A stretch of DNA of 12,748 nt from Fidelibacterota bacterium UBA7303 (GCA_002471805.1 DKQR01000222.1:1-12748), one strand, 5' to 3'; shown: positions 1-7,579, counted from the first letter of the stretch. The notes: a model not told the origin generated them from the sequence alone. Made by a program: numbers and translations.

Positions 1-125
1 GCCTCAACTTCAGTGAGCTTGTTTAGCTCATCGTAAAGATCTTTATTTCTCTCTACGACCTTTTCCAGTTTATCAATTGACAGATCGTCTGTTGCACTGG
101 ATTCGGGCTGATTCAGTTCACTCAT
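1..125 (-). CDS. N-terminus of an unidentified coiled-coil protein (cut by left edge)
   Basis: The minus strand opens a frame at ATG 123-125 that stays open to the window edge and gives 41 codons. The product starts MSELNQPESSATDDLSIDK and continues into a charged, Leu/Val-spaced stretch (residues 18-41) that looks like the start of an amphipathic helix or coiled coil. The first 15 residues are polar and probably disordered, and there is no signal peptide, so a cytoplasmic protein is likely. It lies 87 bp downstream of the carB stop on the same strand and could be the last member of a carAB transcription unit, although a long hairpin sits between them. No Shine-Dalgarno is visible before the ATG. 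I do not recognise the family from this fragment. Confidence 0.6.
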   Translation of the reverse strand, partial: MSELNQPESSATDDLSIDKLEKVVERNKDLYDELNKLTEVE

Positions 126-131
126 AATAAT

Positions 132-180
132 TAGTATAGTTGTCTTTAATAAATCTGAAGAGATTTAAACGACTATACTA
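132..180. repeat. Long nested inverted repeat between carB and the next gene
   Basis: The arms TAGTATAGT (132-140) and ACTATACTA (172-180) are perfect complements. Pairing continues inward through a G-T wobble (141 with 171), G142-C170 and T143-A169. Nested inside is a second perfect hairpin, TAAATCT (150-156) and AGATTTA (161-167), closing on GAAG. RNA from either strand would fold into an approximately 49-nt AT-rich hairpin. It begins 33 nt past the carB stop and ends 7 nt before the next start codon. It lacks the GC-rich stem and long U-run of a standard terminator, so it could be a weak terminator, an mRNA-stabilising or processing element, or a regulator site. Confidence 0.55.
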
Positions 181-212
181 TTGAATTATTTCAGAATAAG
201 CAAATAGGAAGT

Positions 213-3200
213 TTAGCGATGATATTCCTGGATAGATCTTACCTGAATGGTTTGATTTGTCAAACGAATAGCCCGCACCGCAGCTTCTGCTCCAGAAAGG
301 GTGGTAATAGCCATGATACTTTTTTGGATACAAGCTCGGCCAATGGCTTCTTCGTCATAGCGGGATTGGGGCCCTAACGGTGTATTGATTACCAGGTTAA
401 TCTCATCATTTTTTATCCCGTCCACGACATTTGGACGACCTTCACCCACTTTAAAAATGGAATCAGCCGGAATGCCATTTTGCCTTAATTCCTGTGCCGT
501 TCCAGATGTGGCTAGAATATCAAATCCAATCTCATAAAGGTCCCTGGCGATCGGAATCACATTCAGTTTATCCGCATCATTTACAGAAATAAATACTGTT
601 CCAGAACTGGGAATTTCATTTCCGGCGCTGATGGAGGCTCGCCGAAATGACTGACCAAACGTTTCAGATATCCCCATCACTTCACCAGTAGACTTCATTT
701 CAGGACTTAGAAAAATGGATTCTTCCGGAAATTTATTGAAGGGCAGGACAGCTTCCTTTACGGCAACATGGTGATTGTTATCCCATGACTTTAATTTAAA
801 ATCGCATAGTTTTGCACCTGCAGCCAGTTGGGCAGCGATTCTCGCCAAGGGAACATTTGTTGCTTTGCTGACAAAAGGTACTGTTCGACTGGCCCGGGGG
901 TTCACTTCCAGAACATAAACCTGTCCGTCCTTATAGGCAAATTGCAGGTTGATGAGCCCGATTACATTTAACCGTAGAGACAACGCTCTCGTAATTCGGA
1001 TAATTTCATCTACGGCCTCAGTAGTAATCCGGTATGGCGGCAGCACACAGGCAGAATCTCCTGAATGAATTCCTGCCTCTTCAATGTGCTGCATAATGGC
1101 ACCGATGTGTACCATTTTTCCATCACATAAAGCATCAACATCAAATTCAAATGCATCTTCCAAAAATTCATCAATCAGTATCGGATGCCCTTCCGTGACA
1201 TCTGCTGAACGCGCTATATAATCAATAAGCTGTTCTTTTGAATACACAATTTCCATTGCCCGACCGCCAAGGACATAACTGGGTCTCGCCAGGATGGGAA
1301 AACCAATATTTTCAGCAACGTCAACTACTTCATCAATGGTTTTGCCCGTGCCATATTGGGGGCAGGTAATGTTTAATTCATCCAGAATTTTCCCAAACTT
1401 TTCCCGGTCTTCCGCCAAGTCGATACTTTCCGGGCATGTACCAATGACGATCACACCTGAATCCGCCAAAGCATTGGCGATTTTAAGGGGTGTCTGACCG
1501 CCGAACTGAACAAGTACACCATCCGGTTTTTCAAATTCAACAATATTCAAAACATCTTCATAGGTCACAGGTTCAAAATACAAACGATCCACCAGATCAA
1601 AATCAGTGCTCACAGTTTCAGGGTTGCAGTTCACCATAATGGTTTTGTAGCCCAGATCCTGTAGCCCAAACACTGCCTGGACGCAACAGTAGTCAAATTC
1701 AATCCCCTGTCCGATTCGGTTCGGTCCGCCTCCAAGAATTATCGCTTTTTTCCCTTTTAGTGGCCTGATCTCATTTTCCTCATCATAAGTAGAATAACAA
1801 TAGGGTGTTTTAGCTACAAATTCCGCCGCGCAAGTGTCTACTACCTTATAGGATGGCAAAACATTTTCTTTTTTACGATTTGTCCGTATATCAGATTCCG
1901 TTCTGCTGGTCAGTTGACCAATTTGCCGATCAGAAAAACCATTAAGTTTTAATTCCCGCAGAGATGTTGCTTGCAATGTTTCCACATCATTTAACATAAT
2001 TAACTGCTGAATCTGCTGTAAAAACCAAGGGTCGATCTTGGTCACATTGAATATATCTTCGACGGATTGTCCTTCCAAAAACGCCTGGCGGACTTTCAGT
2101 AAACGAAAAGCAGTCCCATAGCGTAAGGCAGACATATCCAATGATCGTGCCCGGCTTACATCCGGGTCGCCTTCTGCCGGCGGTTTAGGCTCCAACCCAT
2201 CCAGTCCCACTTCCAAGGAACGAAATGCTTTTTGCAGACTTTCCCGAAATGTCCTCCCAATAGACATCACTTCGCCCACGCTTTGCATCTGTACACCCAA
2301 GTGTCCTGATGCGGATGGGAATTTCTCAAAATCAAATCGTGGAATTTTAGTAACAATATAATCAATAGTGGGCTCAAAAGCCGCCAGTGTTTTCCCCGTG
2401 ATATCATTTGTCAGTTCATCCAGTGTATAGCCTACTGCCAGTTTTGCTGCTACTTTTGCAATGGGATAACCAGTGGCCTTACTTGCCAATGCTGAAGATC
2501 GGCTTACCCGGGGATTCATTTCAATAATGATCATACGGCCATTTTCAGGATTAACTGCAAACTGAACATTGGAACCTCCAGTTTCCACTCCAATAACCCG
2601 CAGGCACTGAATCGCCCAATTTCTCATCTTCTGGAATTCCTTATCCGTCAGGGTCAATGCCGGTGCCACAGTGACAGAATCACCGGTATGAATTCCCATA
2701 GGATCGATATTCTCGATAGAACATATAATAATAGCATTATCTGCTCTATCCCGAATGACTTCCAACTCGAATTCTTTCCAGCCTAAAAGGGATTCTTCGA
2801 TCAATACCTCTGTAATGGGGCTGGCATTCAATCCATTTTCCACCAGGTTTTGGTATTCTTCATGGTTATAAGCAACGGAGCCGCCTGTGCCGCCCAGCGT
2901 AAATGATGGACGAATTATAATGGGAAACTGCATCTCATTTAACAATGCTTCTGCATCCGGCCAGGAATGGACAAAGCCGCCCTGAGCGGTGTTTATTCCA
3001 ACAGCATCCATGGCTTCCTTGAATTGTTCCCGGTCCTCCGCTTTTTCAATAGCCCCTACCTGGGCACCAATCAGCTGAACATTATATTTTTCAAGCACAC
3101 CCTGCTTGTGCAGATCCATAGCCATATTCAGAGCTGTCTGTCCACCCACAGTGGGCAGGATGGCGTCCGGTTTTTCTTTTTCAAGAATAGCTGTAACATA

Positions 3201-3416
3201 TTCAACTGTGATAGGTTCAATATAGGTTGCATCAGCCAAATCCGGATCGGTCATAATGGTGGCTGGATTTGAATTAACCAAAATGACTCGGTATCCTTCC
3301 TCTTTCAAGGACCGGGTAGCTTGGGTACCAGAGTAATCAAATTCACAGGCTTGTCCGATAACGATAGGCCCGGCGCCGATGATCAAAATAGATTCAATAT
3401 CAATTCTTTTTGGCAT
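213..3416 (-). CDS. carB: Carbamoyl-phosphate synthase large subunit
   Basis: This is the synthetase subunit of carbamoyl-phosphate synthase. It joins bicarbonate, ammonia delivered from CarA and two ATP into carbamoyl phosphate for pyrimidine and arginine synthesis in the cytoplasm. The 1067-aa length is normal for the family. The protein is the expected internal duplication: each half opens with a nucleotide-fold motif (IIGAGPIVIGQACEFDYSG near residue 12; ILGGGPNRIGQGIEFDYCC in the second half) and carries an ATP-grasp core (RPSFTLGGTGG; RPSYVLGGRAME; both with EVNPR or EMNPR). The C-terminal MGS-like regulatory domain starts near residue 937. It keeps TSGT (970-973), Lys989 and the INT motif (Asn1011, Thr1012), equivalent to the E. 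coli residues that bind UMP/IMP and ornithine effectors, so allosteric control is plausible. The start overlaps the end of carA by 17 bp, which implies translational coupling. Confidence 0.98.
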   Translation of the reverse strand: MPKRIDIESILIIGAGPIVIGQACEFDYSGTQATRSLKEEGYRVILVNSNPATIMTDPDLADATYIEPITVEYVTAILEKEKPDAILPTVGGQTALNMAMDLHKQGVLEKYNVQLIGAQVGAIEKAEDREQFKEAMDAVGINTAQGGFVHSWPDAEALLNEMQFPIIIRPSFTLGGTGGSVAYNHEEYQNLVENGLNASPITEVLIEESLLGWKEFELEVIRDRADNAIIICSIENIDPMGIHTGDSVTVAPALTLTDKEFQKMRNWAIQCLRVIGVETGGSNVQFAVNPENGRMIIIEMNPRVSRSSALASKATGYPIAKVAAKLAVGYTLDELTNDITGKTLAAFEPTIDYIVTKIPRFDFEKFPSASGHLGVQMQSVGEVMSIGRTFRESLQKAFRSLEVGLDGLEPKPPAEGDPDVSRARSLDMSALRYGTAFRLLKVRQAFLEGQSVEDIFNVTKIDPWFLQQIQQLIMLNDVETLQATSLRELKLNGFSDRQIGQLTSRTESDIRTNRKKENVLPSYKVVDTCAAEFVAKTPYCYSTYDEENEIRPLKGKKAIILGGGPNRIGQGIEFDYCCVQAVFGLQDLGYKTIMVNCNPETVSTDFDLVDRLYFEPVTYEDVLNIVEFEKPDGVLVQFGGQTPLKIANALADSGVIVIGTCPESIDLAEDREKFGKILDELNITCPQYGTGKTIDEVVDVAENIGFPILARPSYVLGGRAMEIVYSKEQLIDYIARSADVTEGHPILIDEFLEDAFEFDVDALCDGKMVHIGAIMQHIEEAGIHSGDSACVLPPYRITTEAVDEIIRITRALSLRLNVIGLINLQFAYKDGQVYVLEVNPRASRTVPFVSKATNVPLARIAAQLAAGAKLCDFKLKSWDNNHHVAVKEAVLPFNKFPEESIFLSPEMKSTGEVMGISETFGQSFRRASISAGNEIPSSGTVFISVNDADKLNVIPIARDLYEIGFDILATSGTAQELRQNGIPADSIFKVGEGRPNVVDGIKNDEINLVINTPLGPQSRYDEEAIGRACIQKSIMAITTLSGAEAAVRAIRLTNQTIQVRSIQEYHR

Positions 3417-4500
3417 TTTTCATCATATCAATAAATTGCTGAAATAAATAGCGACTGTCATGGGGTCCGGGACTGGATTCCGGATGGTACTGTACAGAAA
3501 ATGCCGGGATATCTTTACACCGTATCCCTTCTAAAGTGTTGTCGTTCAGGTTAACGTGAGTAGGAATTATATTATCCGGGAGTGAATCCAAATCAACGGC
3601 AAACCCATGATTCTGACTCGTTATTTCAACTTTATCGGTATTCAGATTTTTTACGGGATGATTGCATCCGCGATGACCAAATTTTAATTTGAATGTACTC
3701 GCACCCAGAGCCAAAGCAAGTATCTGATGCCCCAGACAAATACCAAAGATCGGTTTCCTGCCCAGCAATTGCTTCACCGTTTCAATACCATAAGATACTG
3801 CAGCCGGATCGCCGGGACCATTACTCAAAAATACACCATCCGGGTTGAAATCCATTATTTCTGTTGATGGTACAGTAGCCGGAAATATTGTGGTGCTACA
3901 TCCATGATGTTCCAACAATCTCAGAATATTGTGTTTGATACCAAAATCGATGGCCGCTACTCTAAACTCCCCATTTGGTTTTCTGAACCATTGGTATGCA
4001 TTTTTACATGTCACTTCTTTTGCCAAGTCCAAACCCGACATGTTGGGAGTTTCCTTCAACTTTTTTTTAAGTGAATCCAAACCAGAATTACTTGTGGAAA
4101 TAATACCATTCATGGCACCATTATCCCTGATATGCCTTGTGAGCGCTCTTGTATCTATTCCTTGTATCCCAACAATGTTCTGCTCTTTCAGGTACTTCCC
4201 GATAGTTTGAGTTGACCGCCAGTTTGAGGGTATATCTGTTTCTTCCTTAACGATAAATCCAGCCACCTGAATATGTTTTGATTCAATGTCATCCGGATTC
4301 ACACCGTAGTTGCCAATGTGAGGAACGGTCATAGTCACAATCTGTCGGCAATATGAAGGATCTGTGAGAATTTCCTGGTAACCCGTCATGCCCGTATTAA
4401 AACAAACCTCACCAACAGCTTGACCTTCGGCACCAAAAGAGTGCCCGTAAAATTTTCGACCATCGTCTAAAAGCAGAATAGCAGTTTGAATATCACACAT
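3400..4500 (-). CDS. carA: Carbamoyl-phosphate synthase small (glutaminase) subunit
   Basis: This is the glutamine amidotransferase subunit. It hydrolyses glutamine and channels ammonia to CarB. The 366-aa protein has the CarA-specific N-terminal domain (residues 1 to about 175, with FNTGMTGYQEILTDPSY at 35-50) followed by a class I glutaminase domain. The nucleophile is Cys255 in GICLGHQ (253-259), and the catalytic His339 and Glu341 lie in QYHPES. The conserved SNGPGDP loop is at 226-232. The start at 4498-4500 gives a normal N-terminus (MCDIQTAILLLDDGRKFYG). No good Shine-Dalgarno precedes it. It lies first in the carAB pair and overlaps carB by 17 bp. A strong terminator hairpin ends only about 44 bp before the start codon, which bears on its regulation. 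Confidence 0.97.
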   Translation of the reverse strand: MCDIQTAILLLDDGRKFYGHSFGAEGQAVGEVCFNTGMTGYQEILTDPSYCRQIVTMTVPHIGNYGVNPDDIESKHIQVAGFIVKEETDIPSNWRSTQTIGKYLKEQNIVGIQGIDTRALTRHIRDNGAMNGIISTSNSGLDSLKKKLKETPNMSGLDLAKEVTCKNAYQWFRKPNGEFRVAAIDFGIKHNILRLLEHHGCSTTIFPATVPSTEIMDFNPDGVFLSNGPGDPAAVSYGIETVKQLLGRKPIFGICLGHQILALALGASTFKLKFGHRGCNHPVKNLNTDKVEITSQNHGFAVDLDSLPDNIIPTHVNLNDNTLEGIRCKDIPAFSVQYHPESSPGPHDSRYLFQQFIDMMKNAKKN

Positions 4501-4540
4501 GCAATTCAGAATAAAATTTTTCTTTTTTCAATAATGCTAT

Positions 4541-4574
4541 AAAAAAAGGCCATTCTAAAAAAGAATGGCCTTTT
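4541..4574 (-). terminator. Intrinsic terminator (bidirectional in form) or carAB attenuator
   Basis: A perfect 13-bp stem pairs 4544-4556 with 4562-4574 (core GGCCATTCT / AGAATGGCC), with a five-base loop at 4557-4561. On the minus strand the stem is followed by an uninterrupted run of seven T (complement of 4541-4547), which is the form of a strong Rho-independent terminator. The A/T flanks also supply a four-base T tract for plus-strand transcripts. It lies 70 bp downstream of the 4645-5490 gene, so it may simply end that gene. Its closeness to carA (about 44 bp before the ATG) leaves little room for a separate carA promoter and makes attenuation an alternative. Confidence 0.85.
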
Positions 4575-4626
4575 CGAAAATTCCCATTTCGAAACCTACA
4601 GGGATTTTTTCCCATCCAACCCCTGG
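4575..4626 (-). promoter_or_regulatory. Possible carAB leader with alternative hairpins
   Basis: Read on the minus strand just before the terminator, TCCC (complement of 4601-4604) can pair in two exclusive ways: with the GGGA immediately upstream (hairpin 4601-4613) or with the GGGA downstream (complement of 4582-4585). An outer pairing, CAGGG (4599-4603) with CCCTG (4621-4625), also competes. The minus-strand 14-mer AATCCCTGTAGGTT (complement of 4593-4606) resembles the PyrR-binding loop ARUCCNGNGAGGYU as I remember it, but differs at two conserved loop G positions. Two palindromes, TTTTCGAAAA (4571-4580) and TTTCGAAA (4587-4594), have centres 15 bp apart. Any of these could be regulatory. 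The case is suggestive only, because the region could equally be the plain 3' flank of the upstream gene. Confidence 0.25.
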
Positions 4627-4644
4627 CTGAACGATAAAATTAAT

Positions 4645-5490
4645 TTATTGGAGAAGAACAAGAACTTTACAATCACTTAAAACGCCAAATTTTTTATCCG
4701 CGTCACGGATGCGCTCCGCATCAGCGTTGGACACCATCAGGTTAATATCATCGGAACTAGTTTTAACCTCTACCATCAGTGGTGTTTTACCTACTCGGCG
4801 AATTACATTTCTGTCATCCATGGAATGAGCATACCCAATGGGACCACGGTTCACAGAACGGGAACGGGTATAGTGCCGAGGGCCATACACCAAATTGTAA
4901 TCTTCATTGAAGATTTTAGGCACCATGGCCGGAATATGGTATACATTCCTGGCATCGATCACAATTCCCGAAATCCGTTCACTCTTAGGTACGGTAGAAC
5001 GGGTTATCAGATAAGCCGGCTGGGACATGCTTTCTTTCAGGTACCCTTCCGCATCTACGAGAATTTCAGCCAGCCCGGACATTTTCACAGCCAGGGCGAT
5101 GGCGACCTGATTCTTTTCCAGATATTCTATCTCACCTTGTTGAAATGCACTGCTGACTAAGGATTCCACCCTGCTTTCGATCAGGCGATCGCTAACCATA
5201 AGTTCGGCAACAGTACGACCATCAAAGTTGACTTGTTTAATCAGGTCTACAAGGTTTTCACGAGCATGAGCACGAGCTTCCGCTTTGGATAATTTGAGGT
5301 TGACTCCAATCACATCCAGACTGCCATCCCCAGATTGTTTTTCTTCAATATCAGCAGTACCGCGGCATACAATTACACGATTTGCATAATCAATAAAACC
5401 ATCCTCAGAACGAACGACGGAGGTTCTGTAGCCACCAACTGCGAAAAGATTTGAATACAATAGAAAGGAAAGTAGGGCGGGTCTGAGCAT
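4645..5490 (-). CDS. Exported LPP20/FlgP-like envelope protein
   Basis: This 281-aa protein starts with a signal peptide (MLRPALLSFLLYSNLFAVGG; cleavage probable around residues 17-20, with no lipobox Cys), so a periplasmic or surface location is expected. Residues about 65-150 contain a helix rich in Ala and Arg (SKAEARAHARENLVDLIKQV), then a DGRTV...LIESRVESLV segment and strands ending in VKMSGLAEIL. That is the layout I associate with LPP20/FlgP-type proteins. The C-terminal part (about 170-281: SGIVIDARN, PKIFNEDYNLVYG, GPIGYAHSMDD, SNADAERIRD, CKVLVLLQ) matches a conserved second domain often found with it. No enzyme motif is visible. In Vibrio, FlgP supports the flagellar outer-membrane ring, but no flagellar genes occur here, so a flagellar role should not be assumed. 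It is divergent from 5580-6554 and is followed by a strong terminator. Confidence 0.7.
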   Translation of the reverse strand: MLRPALLSFLLYSNLFAVGGYRTSVVRSEDGFIDYANRVIVCRGTADIEEKQSGDGSLDVIGVNLKLSKAEARAHARENLVDLIKQVNFDGRTVAELMVSDRLIESRVESLVSSAFQQGEIEYLEKNQVAIALAVKMSGLAEILVDAEGYLKESMSQPAYLITRSTVPKSERISGIVIDARNVYHIPAMVPKIFNEDYNLVYGPRHYTRSRSVNRGPIGYAHSMDDRNVIRRVGKTPLMVEVKTSSDDINLMVSNADAERIRDADKKFGVLSDCKVLVLLQ

Positions 5491-5579
5491 TTTATCTCCT
5501 ATTTACACAAATAAAAGTACCATAAAAGGAATATGTTAAGCAACTCTCCCTATAGATTAATGTACGTAATTTTGATATT
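5491..5579. promoter_or_regulatory. Divergent intergenic region expected to hold two promoters
   Basis: This 89-bp AT-rich gap separates two genes transcribed away from each other, so promoters for both must lie here or inside the neighbouring gene. On the minus strand a weak pair is TTGCTT (complement of 5538-5543) and TACTTT (complement of 5514-5519), spaced 18 bp. On the plus strand TATAGA (5551-5556) could be a -10 element but has no convincing -35. The promoter consensus of this lineage is unknown to me, so the positions are tentative. Confidence 0.35.
5496..5500 (-). promoter_or_regulatory. Shine-Dalgarno AGGAG for the LPP20-like gene
   Basis: The minus strand reads AGGAG five bases before the ATG at 5488-5490 (AGGAGATAAAATG). 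This is the only textbook ribosome binding site before any gene in the window, and it fixes this start codon. Confidence 0.8.
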
Positions 5580-6554
5580 ATGGCGTCTTGCAGAAAAATT
5601 ACATTGTTTTTAGCGTTGGTATTTGTAGCCTGTGTCGAAAATAAGGTTTTTATCCACGTTCATCCTGACGGACATACCTTTTTCAAATTTGAAAGCCGGG
5701 GAGATTCCCTTGATGTATATGATGGTGATTTTGTTCATCCTTATCATCTGAAGAATTGGGCAACAGAAATATCAACCGTTCAAACTGAAAATGAAACAAA
5801 CTGGAGACGCATTACAAAAGGCATTGTATATGATTCTGTTATTGTGCTACAGTCACCCGGAGGGTCTCAACTGGGCTATAAATTTCACAAGTCCAAAATT
5901 TCCAGCTGGTATAAAGATTCCTATGAGGTAAAAGTAGTTATTGAGGGCCGCAGGATCAAACAGGATTATCCTCAGCTTTATAATGCGGTCCTAACCGATA
6001 AAATGGACAGCCTGAATTGGCTTCCTGAAGCGCTGACAGTTTTAATGTACAAAGGACTAAAGGATATCGGTCATGATTCACTGTCGCCGGAACAATCGCT
6101 ATGGAACCACAGACTGGTAAATCATTTACGAAATTCTTTCGCAAAATTTTCATCTTTAAAAGACCTGGAACGGATACAAAAAGATCGTGTGGATTATTTA
6201 GAAAAATTGCTTGCCCCTTTTCATGTAGGCCCCTCTTTGCCGGAAGAATTGGCCATAAATATGGAAAAGCATGAAGAAATCCTTCGTACCTCATTGGATC
6301 TGGGAGATGATTTCTTTATCTGGAAAATCCTGCTTCCTGGATCGCTTTTTGCCACCAATGCTACCCGGGTAGTAGGTGATACACTGATCTGGGAATTGGG
6401 GTTAGATTCACTGCTTTCCCATAACTACACATTGTATGGTTCAACAGTCATCTATACTCCAGATAAAATTCAAATATCCTTAATTTTCAGTTTAATCCTC
6501 GGATGTATCCTTTTGGTAATTATTATATGGTTTTTTTCCAGAAATATTTTTTAA
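5580..6554 (+). CDS. Putative lipoprotein with C-terminal membrane anchor, unknown function
   Basis: The 324-aa product begins MASCRKITLFLALVFVAC, a signal sequence ending in Cys18. The residues before it (F-V-A) fit a lipobox only loosely, so lipidation is likely but not certain. Residues about 20-295 form a polar extracytoplasmic region. It starts with beta-rich sequence (VFIHVHPDGHTFFKFESRG), has a helical, charged middle (about 130-235) and ends in PGSLFATNATRVVGDTLIW. That last pattern, with an Asn after PG and a W-x-L strand, resembles LppM/DUF3153-type lipoproteins. A strongly hydrophobic helix (about 299-319) and a short basic tail close the protein, which would pin it in the inner membrane. 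No Shine-Dalgarno precedes the ATG. The next gene starts 5 bp after the stop, so the two are probably co-expressed. The specific function is unknown. Confidence 0.75.
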   Translation: MASCRKITLFLALVFVACVENKVFIHVHPDGHTFFKFESRGDSLDVYDGDFVHPYHLKNWATEISTVQTENETNWRRITKGIVYDSVIVLQSPGGSQLGYKFHKSKISSWYKDSYEVKVVIEGRRIKQDYPQLYNAVLTDKMDSLNWLPEALTVLMYKGLKDIGHDSLSPEQSLWNHRLVNHLRNSFAKFSSLKDLERIQKDRVDYLEKLLAPFHVGPSLPEELAINMEKHEEILRTSLDLGDDFFIWKILLPGSLFATNATRVVGDTLIWELGLDSLLSHNYTLYGSTVIYTPDKIQISLIFSLILGCILLVIIIWFFSRNIF

Positions 6555-6559
6555 TTCAG

Positions 6560-6979
6560 ATGCGCTACTGGATCATCGGTGCAGCCACAGTTGCTTCTAT
6601 CTGGCCTGATATCGCCACATACGCGGATGAACAAATCATCAGTCTCTTAAAACAGCATTTTACCACAATAGATCAGGGGCCGACCTACCTGGGGCAAAGT
6701 ATTTACGAAGATAATAATCAAAGAGTATTTCAGCTGGAAATCGGATCGTCGAAAGAAAGGATAAATGAGCACTTGCTATACAGTTTCGAGGCCTTAGCCA
6801 GGATCAGTTCCTACGCCAGCACCCCTTACAAGCTGTTCGTATTGATCATTCATATAGATAAGTATGATATCCCCATCATCGCCCGCAGTAAATTTACATG
6901 TTGCAAAGCTTTCTATGTGGATGGTACCATGACAGAAAAAAAGTGGCGTGATGAATGTCTGCTCATGAAAGTTTTATGA
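6560..6979 (+). CDS. Small exported protein of unknown function
   Basis: I take ATG 6560 as the start, giving 139 aa. It is 5 bp after the upstream stop and places a hydrophobic N-terminal segment (MRYWIIGAATVASIWPDIATYA) at the very front as a likely signal peptide. The in-frame ATG at 6503 would add 19 residues that only overlap the upstream membrane-anchor codons. After the signal comes a helix (DEQIISLLKQHF), a polar stretch and beta-strand-like runs (RVFQLEIGSS; YKLFVLIIHI; DIPIIARSKFTCC). The protein ends in a charged helix (EKKWRDECLLMKVL). The adjacent Cys pair (TCC) and a later Cys could form a disulfide after export. I recognise no family. The tight link to the 5580 lipoprotein suggests a joint envelope role. 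Confidence 0.65.
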   Translation: MRYWIIGAATVASIWPDIATYADEQIISLLKQHFTTIDQGPTYLGQSIYEDNNQRVFQLEIGSSKERINEHLLYSFEALARISSYASTPYKLFVLIIHIDKYDIPIIARSKFTCCKAFYVDGTMTEKKWRDECLLMKVL

Positions 6980-7075
6980 CTGATCGCGGAATCTATGGAT
7001 AACATTCAGCACTATTTAAACATTGAGCTCCATACCGAATTCTGGTTTGATTGTATTGCATAAAATGAACTGATC

Positions 7076-7579
7076 ATGAAAAACCTTATTCTTATGTTCA
7101 AGACCCAGAAAACTTCAGGCTTCATACTGAAAATTTTTCTGCCCCTGATTTTAATTAAAGGTTCACTCTTGAGCCAGACTGGTGGACTGCCCTATCCTCT
7201 CCAGAACTTTGTAGCTGTAAAAAAACAGCGTTTATTCCACTATCCTAAAGGACCGCTGTTTCAGGGACGCAAACACGATATTGATTTTATTACGGACGTC
7301 CCCACAGATTCCATTACTGCCGCTATTCTTTTTTTTAAAACAGATTCCATGAAGAATTACCGGGAATTTCCACTGGCAGGAAACAATGGTTTATTCAGAT
7401 TCCAGTACGATCCTCGGCTTTTCCCTGCTGATGCTATCGAATATTTTTTCATGATCCAGGCCGGAAGTGATGATTTTTATGCTGTACCGTTGAACAGCAA
7501 AGGGGAACTGACACCCAGCAGGCGCCTTTTCACCGATCCAGTTCTCTATTATCAGCAAAAAATGTCAGCGGATCAATGA
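7076..7579 (+). CDS. Small secreted beta-sandwich-like protein, unknown function
   Basis: The 167-aa product has an N-terminal signal: a basic start (MKNLILMFKTQKTSG), a hydrophobic core at about 16-33 (FILKIFLPLILIKGSLLS) and a probable cleavage near QTGG. ATG 7094 (residue 7) is an alternative start that would still keep the signal. The mature part has alternating strands (HDIDFITDV, ITAAILFFKT, GLFRFQYDP, IEYFFMIQAG, FYAVPL). The order 'strand, aromatic-rich exposed turn, YFF.IQAG.DD.YAVP' recalls the Ig/E-set-like modules seen in many secreted proteins. That is a fold impression, not a family assignment. The stop codon overlaps the ligA start (ATGA at 7576-7579), so translation of ligA is probably coupled to it. 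Confidence 0.65.
   Translation: MKNLILMFKTQKTSGFILKIFLPLILIKGSLLSQTGGLPYPLQNFVAVKKQRLFHYPKGPLFQGRKHDIDFITDVPTDSITAAILFFKTDSMKNYREFPLAGNNGLFRFQYDPRLFPADAIEYFFMIQAGSDDFYAVPLNSKGELTPSRRLFTDPVLYYQQKMSADQ

Noticed and set aside
2967..3272. 101-codon plus-strand open frame inside carB, and similar frames elsewhere in carB, carA and ligA
   Set aside because: These lie wholly opposite or out of frame to strongly conserved genes and show no domain or start signal of their own.
6503..6559. Upstream ATG 6503 as the start of the 139-aa exported protein
   Set aside because: It would overlap the codons of the upstream membrane anchor and push the signal peptide 19 residues inward; ATG 6560 gives an ordinary signal peptide and a 5-bp gap.
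6995..7063. 22-codon open frame (MDNIQHYLNIELHTEFWFDC...) between the 6560 and 7076 genes
   Set aside because: It has no ribosome binding site, is very short, and nothing in its sequence indicates selection; the 96-bp gap is otherwise featureless to me.
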